Shown: positions 16,917 through 25,175 of the stretch, one piece after another
Position numbering within the stretch: the stretch's first letter is position 1
Layout of the letters: each line of letters opens with the position of its first letter
NCBI GenBank assembly: GCA_018824085.1
Contig: JAHJHI010000006.1
Coordinates: 1-33,052 of the forward strand
Direction: 5' to 3'
Length of the DNA: 33,052 nucleotides
DNA from: Gammaproteobacteria bacterium
GTDB taxonomy: Bacteria; Pseudomonadota; Gammaproteobacteria; Burkholderiales; Rhodocyclaceae
Translations under genes and position numbers: made by a program
The notes under the pieces: generated by a model
What the model saw: only the letters and a program-made list of their open reading frames with translations
The model's database searches: none
Told to the model about the DNA's origin: nothing

Positions 16917-18088
16917 CGACGGGGGCTTTCGGTCACGGGGCGATGCACCGCCTTGCCACCCGATGCAATGGGAAGGCTGCGGCGACCCGACAGAAATGCG
17001 GCAACGCGCCGGTAGTGCCGTTCAAACAGAAACCAGAACACCACGGAAACAACGTTACACGCGACAAAAAAAATAAGGAAGTCAAGTACCGGCTTGCCGG
17101 TAAAAAGGCCGAAAGCATGCAACAGAACAATGAAGCTGTAGTGAATAAGGTACAGTGAATACGAATAGTCAGCAGCAAACCGCGTGACCCGGTTACGCGC
17201 GCCGTCTTTGCGGTCCATGCGAAGCAAAAACAACGCCGCACAACCGATTATTATCAGCACATACAGATTGAAATCGTAAAAAATCAGCCTTTCGAACGAA
17301 GCACGATGCTCAAGCCAACCCGTCCACGCCAGACGGGCAACGAATAGAAGCAGCACCACACCGAACACCCCGCGCAGCACCCACTTGACCCCGACTGACG
17401 GCGACGGCACCCCTGGCGCCTTCTTCGCCCGCCAGTAGAGCCAGGCCAGCCCCCCCGACATGCACCACAACAGACTGAGCCCCGGGCCGGTTCCTGCAAC
17501 CATATTGAACAGCGGCACAGGCAGGGCAACCATGAGCGCCAGCACACGGGGCCACGTCTGAGCCCCACCTTGAAAGCCGAAAAGAAGCAGGCCGAAAGTG
17601 ACGTAGAGCCACCATTCGACCGCTACTGTCCACAACGGGCGCGCACTGCCGAATGTCGCCAGCTTGAATACGGACAAGCCCATTATCTGATCGATGAACA
17701 GGCCCGCCGGATGTTGCTGAAGCATCAGCAGCGACGCCACGAAGTGCCGCACCTTGTAGTAGTCGCCATAAATCTGTGTTGGAGCCCATGCACGCACTGC
17801 AGAGTCCATTGCCAAGATACACAGCAACGCGGGCAGATAGGGCACGAAGACACGGCAAAACCGGTCCGTCAGATACCCTCGCAAGCCATACCCTGGACCT
17901 TCGAGCCGGTTCAATGTCGTATAGACGATAAGAAAGCCGGAAAGCACGAAGAAAATCACCACTCCCAGATCACCGATACCGAGCGAATGCCCCGGATATA
18001 GCACAATCGAATAGATATGGCCGATCAACACCATCTGGGCTGCGAACACACGCAGCGCATCGAGCAGTGTGGCTTGCAATGGATTCAT
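16913..18088 (-). CDS. Acyltransferase-3 family integral membrane protein (OafA-like)
   Basis: A 391-residue protein with about ten hydrophobic segments. The N-terminal motif LDALRVFAAQMVLIGH carries the family arginine and histidine (H24), followed by GVVIFFVLSGFLIVY and RFCRVFVPYLPALL, all standard for acyltransferase-3 enzymes that O-acetylate surface polysaccharides at the inner membrane. SYSLYLIHYSFIVLLHAFG near the C terminus is also typical. It has no SGNH domain fused to it. The ATG at 18088 fits the family. An open frame reaches a TTG at 18112 and would overlap the upstream gene. It lies at the centre of a symmetric arrangement of paralogous genes. Confidence 0.92.
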   Translation of the reverse strand: MNPLQATLLDALRVFAAQMVLIGHIYSIVLYPGHSLGIGDLGVVIFFVLSGFLIVYTTLNRLEGPGYGLRGYLTDRFCRVFVPYLPALLCILAMDSAVRAWAPTQIYGDYYKVRHFVASLLMLQQHPAGLFIDQIMGLSVFKLATFGSARPLWTVAVEWWLYVTFGLLLFGFQGGAQTWPRVLALMVALPVPLFNMVAGTGPGLSLLWCMSGGLAWLYWRAKKAPGVPSPSVGVKWVLRGVFGVVLLLFVARLAWTGWLEHRASFERLIFYDFNLYVLIIIGCAALFLLRMDRKDGARNRVTRFAADYSYSLYLIHYSFIVLLHAFGLFTGKPVLDFLIFFVACNVVSVVFWFLFERHYRRVAAFLSGRRSLPIASGGKAVHRPVTESPRR

Positions 18089-18101
18089 GGGAGCTGCCCA
18101 C

Positions 18102-19316
18102 TCACTGCCCAAGGCCCGCTAGCGACAAGACGAGATCCCGTACCCGCACCGTCGCCGAAGCATCCGTCGGATACGCCAGCTTCAGGAGATCCGGCGGCAC
18201 GCGTGCGTCCAGGGCGGCCTGCGCATAATCAAGCGAGGGCACGTCGACGGCGAGGCCATATTCGGCGTACGGCGGATAGCCTGCTGATGCAACGGTTACC
18301 ACTGGTTTGCCCAAAAGCGCAGCCTGCAGTCCGACGGTAGACGTTTCGAGAATGACCTGATCCGCCGCATGGAGGCAAACCTCGATCGGGACGTCGCCAG
18401 GGCAGATGCTGCCCCGGTTCAACACTTGGCCAACCGGAACTACCGGCTTGTTCGGATGCTGCCTGACAAGGAACACGGTGTCAGGACGCGACGCGCAGTA
18501 GTCCTCAAGGAAAACGATCATTCTTGCTGTGTCCAGAAAGGGCTTTCCTATCATCGACACGGATGCTGACGGGCACGCCCACAGCAGCAGGCGCCGTTCT
18601 GGCCCGCACCCGAGCGCGCGCCGGAGCTGCGCCGCCGGCTCGCGGAAATCCACATCGAACAGCGCATCGAACGCCGGACTGCCTGTCACGTGAATGCTTC
18701 CGTCTTCAAAGCCGCCGGCGACGAGAAACCGTCCGACCGCATTCGCCATCACCGTAACATTGCGGGCGTAGCCAGGAGCGCAGATATAGGACGATTCGGT
18801 CTGCAGAAACAAGTCCGACACCGCGAGAGTCTTGACACCCTCACTGCGGGCCGCGCGCAGCAACGCAAGCTCGGATCGAGGACTGGTAGTCGTTACAACG
18901 AGATCCACCGGGTTCTCGCGAAGATGGCGCCGCATGGCCTCGATCGGCAAAAAGCACTTCCGGCCTTCGCGCAAGAACATCTCAGTCGCCGCGTTGACAC
19001 CATGAGCCAACTCGAGATCGCGCAATCCGATCGCATAATAGGCCAGCGAATCCTGTTCCGTCACATCCGGATGCAGCGGACGCTCCAAAACGGGCCTTGC
19101 GCGCTCGCACCATGATATGTCCTCGGCTCGCAGCAGCGCACTGTAGCCAAGCGCATCGATTCCGGCCCGCCGGAATGCCGCGAGTGCCGTGGTGAAACCC
19201 AAAACCTGAAGAACGACATCATCGTGATCCGCCAGCGCACGGATAACCGGCATCAGGCTCTGAACATGACCGCCACCATAGCAGGCGAAAAGAATCCGAA
19301 CCTTGCACCGGCCCAT
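18102..19316 (-). CDS. GT-B-fold glycosyltransferase-like protein 2
   Basis: A 404-residue paralogue of the protein at 15669-16916. It opens VRILFACYGGGHVQSLMPV, has LVVTTTSPRSELALLRAA in the middle, HVTGSPAFDALF before the linker, and VRQHPNKP with ADQVILETSTVGLQAALLGKPVV in the C-terminal domain, where the sugar nucleotide should bind. The region LLLWACPSASV replaces LVFWAEQPEPG of protein 1. The same uncertainty applies about donor and acceptor. The start ATG follows the stop of the adjacent DTEG gene after three bases, and an acyltransferase gene lies downstream. Confidence 0.82.
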   Translation of the reverse strand: MGRCKVRILFACYGGGHVQSLMPVIRALADHDDVVLQVLGFTTALAAFRRAGIDALGYSALLRAEDISWCERARPVLERPLHPDVTEQDSLAYYAIGLRDLELAHGVNAATEMFLREGRKCFLPIEAMRRHLRENPVDLVVTTTSPRSELALLRAARSEGVKTLAVSDLFLQTESSYICAPGYARNVTVMANAVGRFLVAGGFEDGSIHVTGSPAFDALFDVDFREPAAQLRRALGCGPERRLLLWACPSASVSMIGKPFLDTARMIVFLEDYCASRPDTVFLVRQHPNKPVVPVGQVLNRGSICPGDVPIEVCLHAADQVILETSTVGLQAALLGKPVVTVASAGYPPYAEYGLAVDVPSLDYAQAALDARVPPDLLKLAYPTDASATVRVRDLVLSLAGLGQ

Positions 19317-19319
19317 GAA

Positions 19320-20672
19320 TCATCCGACCAGATTGTCATAGCGCAACACCACCGTATTGCCCAGCACGTCGTTCGCAGCAACAGCGATGGTCTCAACGTC
19401 TTCCCATGGCAGCGTATCGCCATGGAAGGCGTAGTACCAGATGCGCCCGGACGAATCAAAATCCAGATTGTCATGGATATAACGCCGGGAACGGGTCTTG
19501 ATGGCAAGGAAGGGCTGCGGCCCGAATACTGAGCCCTGCTCGGTCACGATCTCCACATAAGACACATCCTTGCCCGGCTGTTCCGGCCGAAAATTCAATG
19601 ACATCGCCAGCGGTGGCTGCTCGGCTTGCTCCGGAGCCAGCTGCGTACGAAATGCATCACGACAACTACTGTAGAAGAAGGGGATCTCGGGGTACTTCTG
19701 CGCCGCAACGCGGAGAAACCCGAACGCCGCCTCGACTTCCGGCACAAGGTCGCGCCAGTCATGGCTGCACAGTCCGAGCACCACCTGATCACCTTGCCGG
19801 GCTCGCTCGAATGCGATCTCCATCTCCATCTGGGTCATACGGGCGACACGACTGTTCAGGTTAAGGGCACGCCCGATCAAGCGACGGCAGGCGCCTGGAA
19901 CCTGATAGTCATCGTGCGACGGATGATAGACGGACCAGTCGTGCGGCGCCTTTCGCCAATTTCCCGACCGTCCATTGCGAAAATCAATGGAAGCATCGAT
20001 GTCTGCTGTGTCCGCAGTAGCCATGTTGGAGATGTCATACGGAATGAACTGCTCCAGAAACCAGTGGCTGTCCGGGCGCTCGGCCTGAAAACCGGCACGA
20101 TAGGCAGCGGGGAAGAACCCGCGGTCAATGACACGGCGGCACAGTATCTGGTAGAGCTCGTCGCTTCTCAGATAGTGCGTTGCGCATCGATGGGCATCAC
20201 GGTAGGTCGACATCGGATGGAAATGGAACTCCACCGTATCCCGCGCCCAGGGCTGGCGACGCACGAGCGCCGAGTAGTGATCATGGATATTGTGGTGGCC
20301 TATGTCCCGCTTGCGCGGATTCTCGAGGAATCCCACATGATCCATACAGAACCACGAATAGGTCCAGCCGTTCCCCGCGCTGTCGGGAAGTTGAAAACGA
20401 AGCTCGCGCGAACACGCGACCTCAAGCATCTGATCGATCTCTGTCCAGGTGCCGAGTGTATTGGCGCGATGACTGCGCAGCATTTCGCGCACCGCAGCAG
20501 TCCGCTCACCCAAATCAACCGCTCCGTCCTGCAGACGTCTGAGATTCGACGGTGTCGGCTCGATGCCTGTCACCCCGAACAGATCCCCAAGACGTTCGAA
20601 CTTCGCTTCGATTGACTCATACAGCGGTCCTTCGGTGTCGATTGCATGGACAATGTGCACGGCCCCGCTCAC
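19320..20672 (-). CDS. DTEG protein 2, polysaccharide deacetylase-like, unknown substrate
   Basis: A 450-residue protein and close relative of the one at 14326-15672. It has HIVHAIDTEGP (residues 6-16), YSWFCMDHVGF, EFHFHPMS, FQAERPDSHWFLEQFIPYD, YHPSHDDYQVPGACRRLI and the C-terminal FGPQPFLAIKTRSRRYIHDNLD. The conserved D/E and H positions are those one would expect of a metal-dependent carbohydrate-active enzyme. There is no signal peptide, which argues for cytosolic action, unlike most deacetylases. The start is a GTG whose GTGA overlaps the sulfotransferase stop by 4 bases. I know of no characterised member. Confidence 0.8.
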   Translation of the reverse strand: MSGAVHIVHAIDTEGPLYESIEAKFERLGDLFGVTGIEPTPSNLRRLQDGAVDLGERTAAVREMLRSHRANTLGTWTEIDQMLEVACSRELRFQLPDSAGNGWTYSWFCMDHVGFLENPRKRDIGHHNIHDHYSALVRRQPWARDTVEFHFHPMSTYRDAHRCATHYLRSDELYQILCRRVIDRGFFPAAYRAGFQAERPDSHWFLEQFIPYDISNMATADTADIDASIDFRNGRSGNWRKAPHDWSVYHPSHDDYQVPGACRRLIGRALNLNSRVARMTQMEMEIAFERARQGDQVVLGLCSHDWRDLVPEVEAAFGFLRVAAQKYPEIPFFYSSCRDAFRTQLAPEQAEQPPLAMSLNFRPEQPGKDVSYVEIVTEQGSVFGPQPFLAIKTRSRRYIHDNLDFDSSGRIWYYAFHGDTLPWEDVETIAVAANDVLGNTVVLRYDNLVG

Positions 20673-21724
20673 GCAATACCCCCGACCTCGGCATTGAAAC
20701 GCTCCGGAAAGACAATCTTCATCTCATGCTCGTAAGGATCCGTGCGATAGCCCTGCGCACCGCGCCCGGTCGTCAGCCACCCCCTGAACCGTTCGGCGAG
20801 GAAACCTTCCGAAACGAAATCATGCAGAGCGCTCCATTCCTGCCGATTCGGCGTGATGCCCGACGAGGCATATCCCATTCGCGAGAAATAGGGTTGCGAG
20901 ATCATCTCGATGAATGCCGTCTCAGCGCGAGTGAGGTGCTCAGGCCATCGCGGTTTCGCATCGGGCAGCGCCTGATAGGTGGTTCCGAACGACGTGTTAG
21001 AAGCCCAGTCCTCGCCATCGGCGCGCAACGCGCCTGCGTCAACCATCGTCGGAGAATACTCAAGCTCGAGGAAATCACACATCGAACGCGCGTTCGATTC
21101 GGGATTGGCGGCAATATCCTCCGCGCGCACGACCAGCACCCGATCCGGGAAACGCAACAGCAGGGACTCGAGGCACTCCGCCGCGCCCCGGAAGTTGAAC
21201 GCAGCATCGAGATACGAATGGCCTGGCTCGAACGTCATCAGCTTGTATGACACGGCCACATCACGCGGATCGCGAAAGATGTGAATGGCCTTTCCCGCCG
21301 GAAACATGTCGAGAAAGCGTTCGATATCCTCCCACTGCACCGCGAGCTTCTCAGCCCAGCGCACCGTTGGCGCGGCACCCATGCACAGCAGGTCACGCAT
21401 AATGAGTTCATACATCAACGCATAGGATGGCTGCGCGGCAAGGGCTCCGTCCGCCAAGATCTCTTCGACGTTGATGGACAGCCCCCATCGCGTGTTGATG
21501 CGCGCATACGTATCCTTGACGAGAGCCACCCGGTTCTCGGGGATCGCCATGTCGCCATAACGTCCGGCGCAGAAACGCAGGAACTTGACCGTCGACGATG
21601 CGGCCCGAATTTCCGGGTGTGCCCCTAGCATGGCTGTCAGGAACGTGGTTCCCGAACGATATACGCCCGACACCATGATCGGACGAGTGCCGGGCACTTG
21701 TCCGAAAGGAAATGTCCGATTCAT
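20669..21724 (-). CDS. Sulfotransferase family protein (PAPS-dependent)
   Basis: A 351-residue protein with the 5'-phosphosulfate loop VSGVYRSGTTFLTAML (from about residue 18) and the 3'-phosphate motif IHIFRDPRDVAVSY about 130 residues further on, both standard for PAPS-dependent sulfotransferases. The C-terminal half contains helices and the tail PERFNAEVGGIA of no known meaning. The likely acceptor is a hydroxyl or amino group of a sugar in the locus glycan, but a small molecule is possible. PAPS supply genes (cysD/N/C) are not in the window. It overlaps both neighbours by 4 bases, so it belongs to the operon. Confidence 0.88.
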   Translation of the reverse strand: MNRTFPFGQVPGTRPIMVSGVYRSGTTFLTAMLGAHPEIRAASSTVKFLRFCAGRYGDMAIPENRVALVKDTYARINTRWGLSINVEEILADGALAAQPSYALMYELIMRDLLCMGAAPTVRWAEKLAVQWEDIERFLDMFPAGKAIHIFRDPRDVAVSYKLMTFEPGHSYLDAAFNFRGAAECLESLLLRFPDRVLVVRAEDIAANPESNARSMCDFLELEYSPTMVDAGALRADGEDWASNTSFGTTYQALPDAKPRWPEHLTRAETAFIEMISQPYFSRMGYASSGITPNRQEWSALHDFVSEGFLAERFRGWLTTGRGAQGYRTDPYEHEMKIVFPERFNAEVGGIA

Positions 21725-22515
21725 TCGTTTGAACTCGCTGCAAGAAAGGTTCTCGAGTGGGCGCGCGAGAACTCCGGAAAGAATTCACACGCCTCTCCAC
21801 GTGTCAGCACCACCAGATACTCGTAGAAGCGCTCGGGCGACCCGGTCACGAAATCCGCCTTCGCAAAATCACCTCGCCGCGGAAAGCAGAGCAGAGCGTC
21901 GACCCGATGCCCCTGCGCCTTGAGCAGCGCAAGCATGTACAGCGTATCGGTGAAGTAGTTCGGATGGTTCTTGCGCCGGGCACCGGCTTCCGCGTCGAGC
22001 GCGGCCGTGTCGTCGTCGTGATAGTGATCGTGCTTCCCGGTGAAAAATATCCGTGCTCCTGGACGTGTCACTCGCAGGAATTCGCGCAGCGCGCGATTCT
22101 GGAAGGTGGCATCGAATGTCGCGATGCACGCCAGATTGTCGAATGTACCGTCGCCGAACGGCAGTGATTCTGCGGACGACTCGGAAATGCTGTCGATCCT
22201 TTCGTGCCCTAGCCAGGATTCGCGCGCGGCGTCGACCATGGCAGCCGATATATCCACCGCACTGAGCCTGAGACCGTGTTCGAGGTAAAGCGGAAACATG
22301 CGCCCCCACGCGCACCCGACTTCCAGCACGCTACCGGGATTGAAGCCGAACCTCTCGAAGAATTCGCGATAGATCTCGTCCCCTTCTGTATTGGCATCGC
22401 CTTCGATCACCTTACTGCTGCCGACGCCCGCCTCATCGACGCGTGACTTCCAGTAGCGGTAGTAGGAGTCGTTCCAGTACTGCTTGCGCGGATCTTCTTC
22501 GCTCATTGTCCCCAT
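21721..22515 (-). CDS. Class I SAM-dependent methyltransferase
   Basis: A 264-residue protein with the SAM motif VLEVGCAWGRMFPLYLE (from about residue 63), then LSAVDISAAMVDAAR and LPFGDGTFDNLACIATFDA, the usual order of a Methyltransf_11/25 domain. The end has a helix-rich region with FVTGSPERFYEYLVVL. The substrate is presumed to be a sugar in this locus. ATGs at 22515 and 22506 are both possible starts. A frame reaching 22599 would overlap the amidotransferase gene and has no support. Its stop overlaps the sulfotransferase ATG by 4 bases. Confidence 0.86.
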   Translation of the reverse strand: MGTMSEEDPRKQYWNDSYYRYWKSRVDEAGVGSSKVIEGDANTEGDEIYREFFERFGFNPGSVLEVGCAWGRMFPLYLEHGLRLSAVDISAAMVDAARESWLGHERIDSISESSAESLPFGDGTFDNLACIATFDATFQNRALREFLRVTRPGARIFFTGKHDHYHDDDTAALDAEAGARRKNHPNYFTDTLYMLALLKAQGHRVDALLCFPRRGDFAKADFVTGSPERFYEYLVVLTRGEACEFFPEFSRAHSRTFLAASSNE

Positions 22516-22541
22516 CCAAACATTCAACACGGCGGCGCCGG

Positions 22542-23756
22542 TCAGTCCTGCTTCCAGATCGGCTGACGCAAACGCCACTGATCTCCGTCCCGCAACCACA
22601 GGTGGGGCGTGCGAGCGTCCTCGATCACCTCGTCAAACTGGTCCAGTGTGATATCCATATACTCCAGACAGTCGGCCAGATACTGATGCGGGTACTCGCC
22701 GTCGAACCGCTTCACGAGCGCAACGCCCTCGTCACGCGTGATATCGCCATTCCTGATTTCCTGAGCGGAATCGTACGTCGCCCGTCCGATGCCGAACTTG
22801 ATGTGTGCCGTGTAGTAATGCAGCCAGTCGATCTGGTCATCGAGCGAACTGTACTTGCTGTAACTACCTTCGGTACGGTGAACATTCGGGACGAAATCCG
22901 AGTTCTCGACGGCGAAGTAATAGGTTTCCTGCGGATGCCAACGCAGGTAGTACCCTAAGTAGTGCACCTCGGACCCGGTCTCGATCAGACGATTCGGGTC
23001 CACTGGCAGATAGGCCTCCAGATCGGCAATGGTGAATTTATAGCGATCCATCAGCTCAAGCGCACTGAGTCCGCCGAGATAAAGCTCTTCAAGACGCCCT
23101 TCCGCGCTGTAGTACTTCGGATCGCGGGTCGGCTTCTCGTTATCCACGATCGGATTTCCGTACTCCGCCTCGTTCTCACCGAAGATCACGAGAGGAATGT
23201 CGAGCAGCGCCGACATCTTGGGGGCGAGATTCTTCTGGCCCAGGATGAAAGGCTGGAACGGATGGCACAGATTCAGGAATGCCTGCTGCGTCAGTACCCG
23301 GTGAACCTTTCGGTTCTGATGGTATGTGTAGTTGGCGAACCCGGTGTCGAGCCACTTGTTGAAGTTGTACTGTCCGATGCCGGTATAGATTGCCGGCGGC
23401 CACGTGACAAGAATCGGGTTCATCCCGTACTTGTATTTGAGCAGGTGCGCAGCCATAACACTGTCTTTTCCGCCACTGCCGGGTACCACCACGTCATAGC
23501 GACCATCAGTCCTGCGGAACCTGTTGCAAAGGTCGATCAATTGCCGCTCCCGCTCGGCCCAGTCGATCCTCTTCTTCAGCTCCGCAAAATTACAGGCATC
23601 ACACACGCCATCGTCATCGAACACAAGGGACTGCTTGAGTTGCCCCTTCACATTGCGGAACTCCACCGTGGATGCGGGCCGTTGATTGCTCATCGTGCAT
23701 TTGCGGCAGAACTTGACCTTCAGCGGGAGTCCGTACTTTCCAAGCTTGGCATTCAT
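22542..23756 (-). CDS. N-acetyl sugar amidotransferase (WbpG/PseA-like, ATP-PPase)
   Basis: A 404-residue protein of the WbpG/PseA/PtmG family. Cysteines C17/C20 and C52/C55 form a probable zinc site (FCRKCTMSNQRP, GVCDACNFAE), and the ATP-pyrophosphatase P-loop is SGGKDS at residues 94-99. Known relatives convert an N-acetyl group of a sugar to an acetamidino group using ammonia and ATP. In Pseudomonas aeruginosa O-antigen synthesis WbpG works with HisH2/HisF2, and here HisH- and HisF-like genes lie directly upstream with only 7 and 5 bases between them. The ATG at 23756 is preferred over a long frame to 23903 that enters the HisH gene. The substrate is unknown but could be the nonulosonic acid (compare PseA and Leg5Am7Ac) or another diacetamido sugar. 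Confidence 0.9.
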   Translation of the reverse strand: MNAKLGKYGLPLKVKFCRKCTMSNQRPASTVEFRNVKGQLKQSLVFDDDGVCDACNFAELKKRIDWAERERQLIDLCNRFRRTDGRYDVVVPGSGGKDSVMAAHLLKYKYGMNPILVTWPPAIYTGIGQYNFNKWLDTGFANYTYHQNRKVHRVLTQQAFLNLCHPFQPFILGQKNLAPKMSALLDIPLVIFGENEAEYGNPIVDNEKPTRDPKYYSAEGRLEELYLGGLSALELMDRYKFTIADLEAYLPVDPNRLIETGSEVHYLGYYLRWHPQETYYFAVENSDFVPNVHRTEGSYSKYSSLDDQIDWLHYYTAHIKFGIGRATYDSAQEIRNGDITRDEGVALVKRFDGEYPHQYLADCLEYMDITLDQFDEVIEDARTPHLWLRDGDQWRLRQPIWKQD

Positions 23757-23763
23757 GATGTGA

Positions 23764-24369
23764 TCACAGATCGACGAAATTCTTGAGCAGGCGAATGCCG
23801 GCGTTCCGGCTCTTTTCTGGATGAAACTGAACTCCGAAAACCGAGCCCTTGGCAACGGCGGACACGAAGACGTGTCCGCCGTGAGTGGTGAGCCCGGCCA
23901 CATCGGTGTAGTTCACGAACTCGTAGGAGTGCATGAAGTAAAACTCCGCCGTCGCGTCGATAGATGCAAACAACCTCGAATTGCCAATGTGGCGTACCGG
24001 CCGGAAACCGATGTGAGGAATCGCGGCCTTGCAGAGCACCTGTCTGACCTCACCCTCGATCAATCCGAACCCAGCCGTCTCGCCGAACTCGAACCCGATG
24101 TCTGCCAACATCTGCATGCCCAGGCAGATGCCGAGAACCGGCCGGTCTTCAGCCACGCGTTTCACCGCCTCGAACAGTCCTCGATCGTGAATCTGGCGCA
24201 TGCCCTCGGCAAAACTGCCCACCCCCGGCAACACGACCCGGGACGATTCGAGTACGTCGTCCGGAGCATTGACGATCCGCACATCCGCGCCTGCTGCAAC
24301 AAGTGCCTTGCGGATGCTCTCGATATTCCCGGCCGACCCGTAATCCACGACGCTGACATTTTTGGACAT
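23764..24369 (-). CDS. HisH-like class I glutamine amidotransferase subunit
   Basis: A 201-residue protein with a glutaminase triad: C82 in LGICLGMQML, and H183/E185 in VQFHPEKS. The N terminus VSVVDYGSAGNIESIRKAL and LPGVGSFAEGM are HisH signatures. In histidine synthesis HisH feeds ammonia to HisF. In glycan loci a second copy delivers ammonia to the WbpG-type amidotransferase, and the gene order hisF-hisH-wbpG supports that here. No hisA, hisI or other histidine genes are nearby. The ATG at 24369 is chosen over a frame reaching 24420 that enters the HisF gene. Confidence 0.9.
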   Translation of the reverse strand: MSKNVSVVDYGSAGNIESIRKALVAAGADVRIVNAPDDVLESSRVVLPGVGSFAEGMRQIHDRGLFEAVKRVAEDRPVLGICLGMQMLADIGFEFGETAGFGLIEGEVRQVLCKAAIPHIGFRPVRHIGNSRLFASIDATAEFYFMHSYEFVNYTDVAGLTTHGGHVFVSAVAKGSVFGVQFHPEKSRNAGIRLLKNFVDL

Positions 24370-24374
24370 AGCAT

Positions 24375-25109
24375 TCACCCCATGCCCTTCAGGGCCGTCT
24401 TGATATCGGAAATGCTGCACACTCCATAGTGCAGCACGCTGGACACTGCAACGGCATCCGGACGTGCGCGCTCCGCCATCCGAACGATATCCTCGAGGGA
24501 ACCGGCGCCACTGGCCGCAATGATCGGCACCGAAACAGCTGTCTTCACCTGTTCGATCAACTCGACATCAAAGCCCCGTCGGCGCCCGTCACGATCGACA
24601 GACTGCACGAGAATCTCTCCTGCCCCGCGCTGCTGGGCCTCGCGCACCCACTCAATCACGTCCCGACCGCTGCGCTCTCTTCCGCAATCGGTGTAGCACT
24701 CCCAAGACGCACCCCAGTGCTTGGCCTCGACATTCAGCATCACGGCCTGCGACCCGAACATGCGCGCCGCCTGGTCGATGATATCCGGATCACGCTGCAC
24801 CGCCTCCGTATTCAGCGCGACCTTGTCGGCGCCACAATGGAACAGGCGGGAAATGTCCTCGATGCTGCGAATGCCGCCACCTGCAGCGAACGGCACAAAG
24901 ACATGTTCCGACGCGCTGCGAATCTGATCAAAAAGAATTTCCCGGCAATAAAGGGAAGCAACGATGTCAACGTACAAGATCTCGTCCGCCCCTTGCTCGT
25001 AGTAACGCCGTGCAAGCTCGGCCGGCTCACCGATCTTGCGCAAGCCCTCAAAATGGACCGGTTTCACTACATAAGGAGGCTTGACATCTAGTTTTGCGAT
25101 CACTCTCAT
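24375..25109 (-). CDS. HisF-like cyclase subunit (ammonia-channelling partner)
   Basis: A 244-residue (beta/alpha)8 protein of the HisF family, with ADEILYVDIVAS, AAGGGIRSIEDISRLFHCGADKV and ASGAGSLEDIVRMAERARPDAVAVSS. In place of the usual catalytic HisF opening ARVIPCLDVK it has MRVIAKLDVKPPYVVKPVHFEGLRK, the form seen in sugar-cluster copies such as P. aeruginosa HisF2. The ATG at 25109 fits this. The alternative TTG at 25151 adds 14 unlikely residues. It probably carries ammonia from the HisH-like subunit to the amidotransferase rather than working in histidine synthesis. It starts 66 bases after the acyltransferase stop and is followed closely by the HisH-like gene. Confidence 0.88.
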   Translation of the reverse strand: MRVIAKLDVKPPYVVKPVHFEGLRKIGEPAELARRYYEQGADEILYVDIVASLYCREILFDQIRSASEHVFVPFAAGGGIRSIEDISRLFHCGADKVALNTEAVQRDPDIIDQAARMFGSQAVMLNVEAKHWGASWECYTDCGRERSGRDVIEWVREAQQRGAGEILVQSVDRDGRRRGFDVELIEQVKTAVSVPIIAASGAGSLEDIVRMAERARPDAVAVSSVLHYGVCSISDIKTALKGMG

Positions 25110-25160
25110 CGGGAGGTCTTTCGGGCGTATCCGGTCAGGGAGAACATTCAAGGCAGGCAG

Positions 25161-25174
25161 GACGCGATCGCGTC
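25161..25174. repeat. 14-base perfect palindrome in an operon gap
   Basis: GACGCGATCGCGTC reads the same on both strands. It lies two bases beyond the stop codon of the acyltransferase gene and upstream of the HisF-like gene, in one of only four gaps of more than 50 bases inside the operon. There is no T-run after it on the minus strand, so it does not look like an intrinsic terminator. A protein binding site, an RNA hairpin or chance in GC-rich DNA are all open. Confidence 0.6.
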
Positions 25175-25175
25175 G

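Noticed and set aside
23757-23903. 49-residue N-terminal extension of the WbpG-like protein
   Set aside because: The region is the end of the HisH-like gene in another frame and the family begins at the cysteine-rich zinc segment soon after position 23756.
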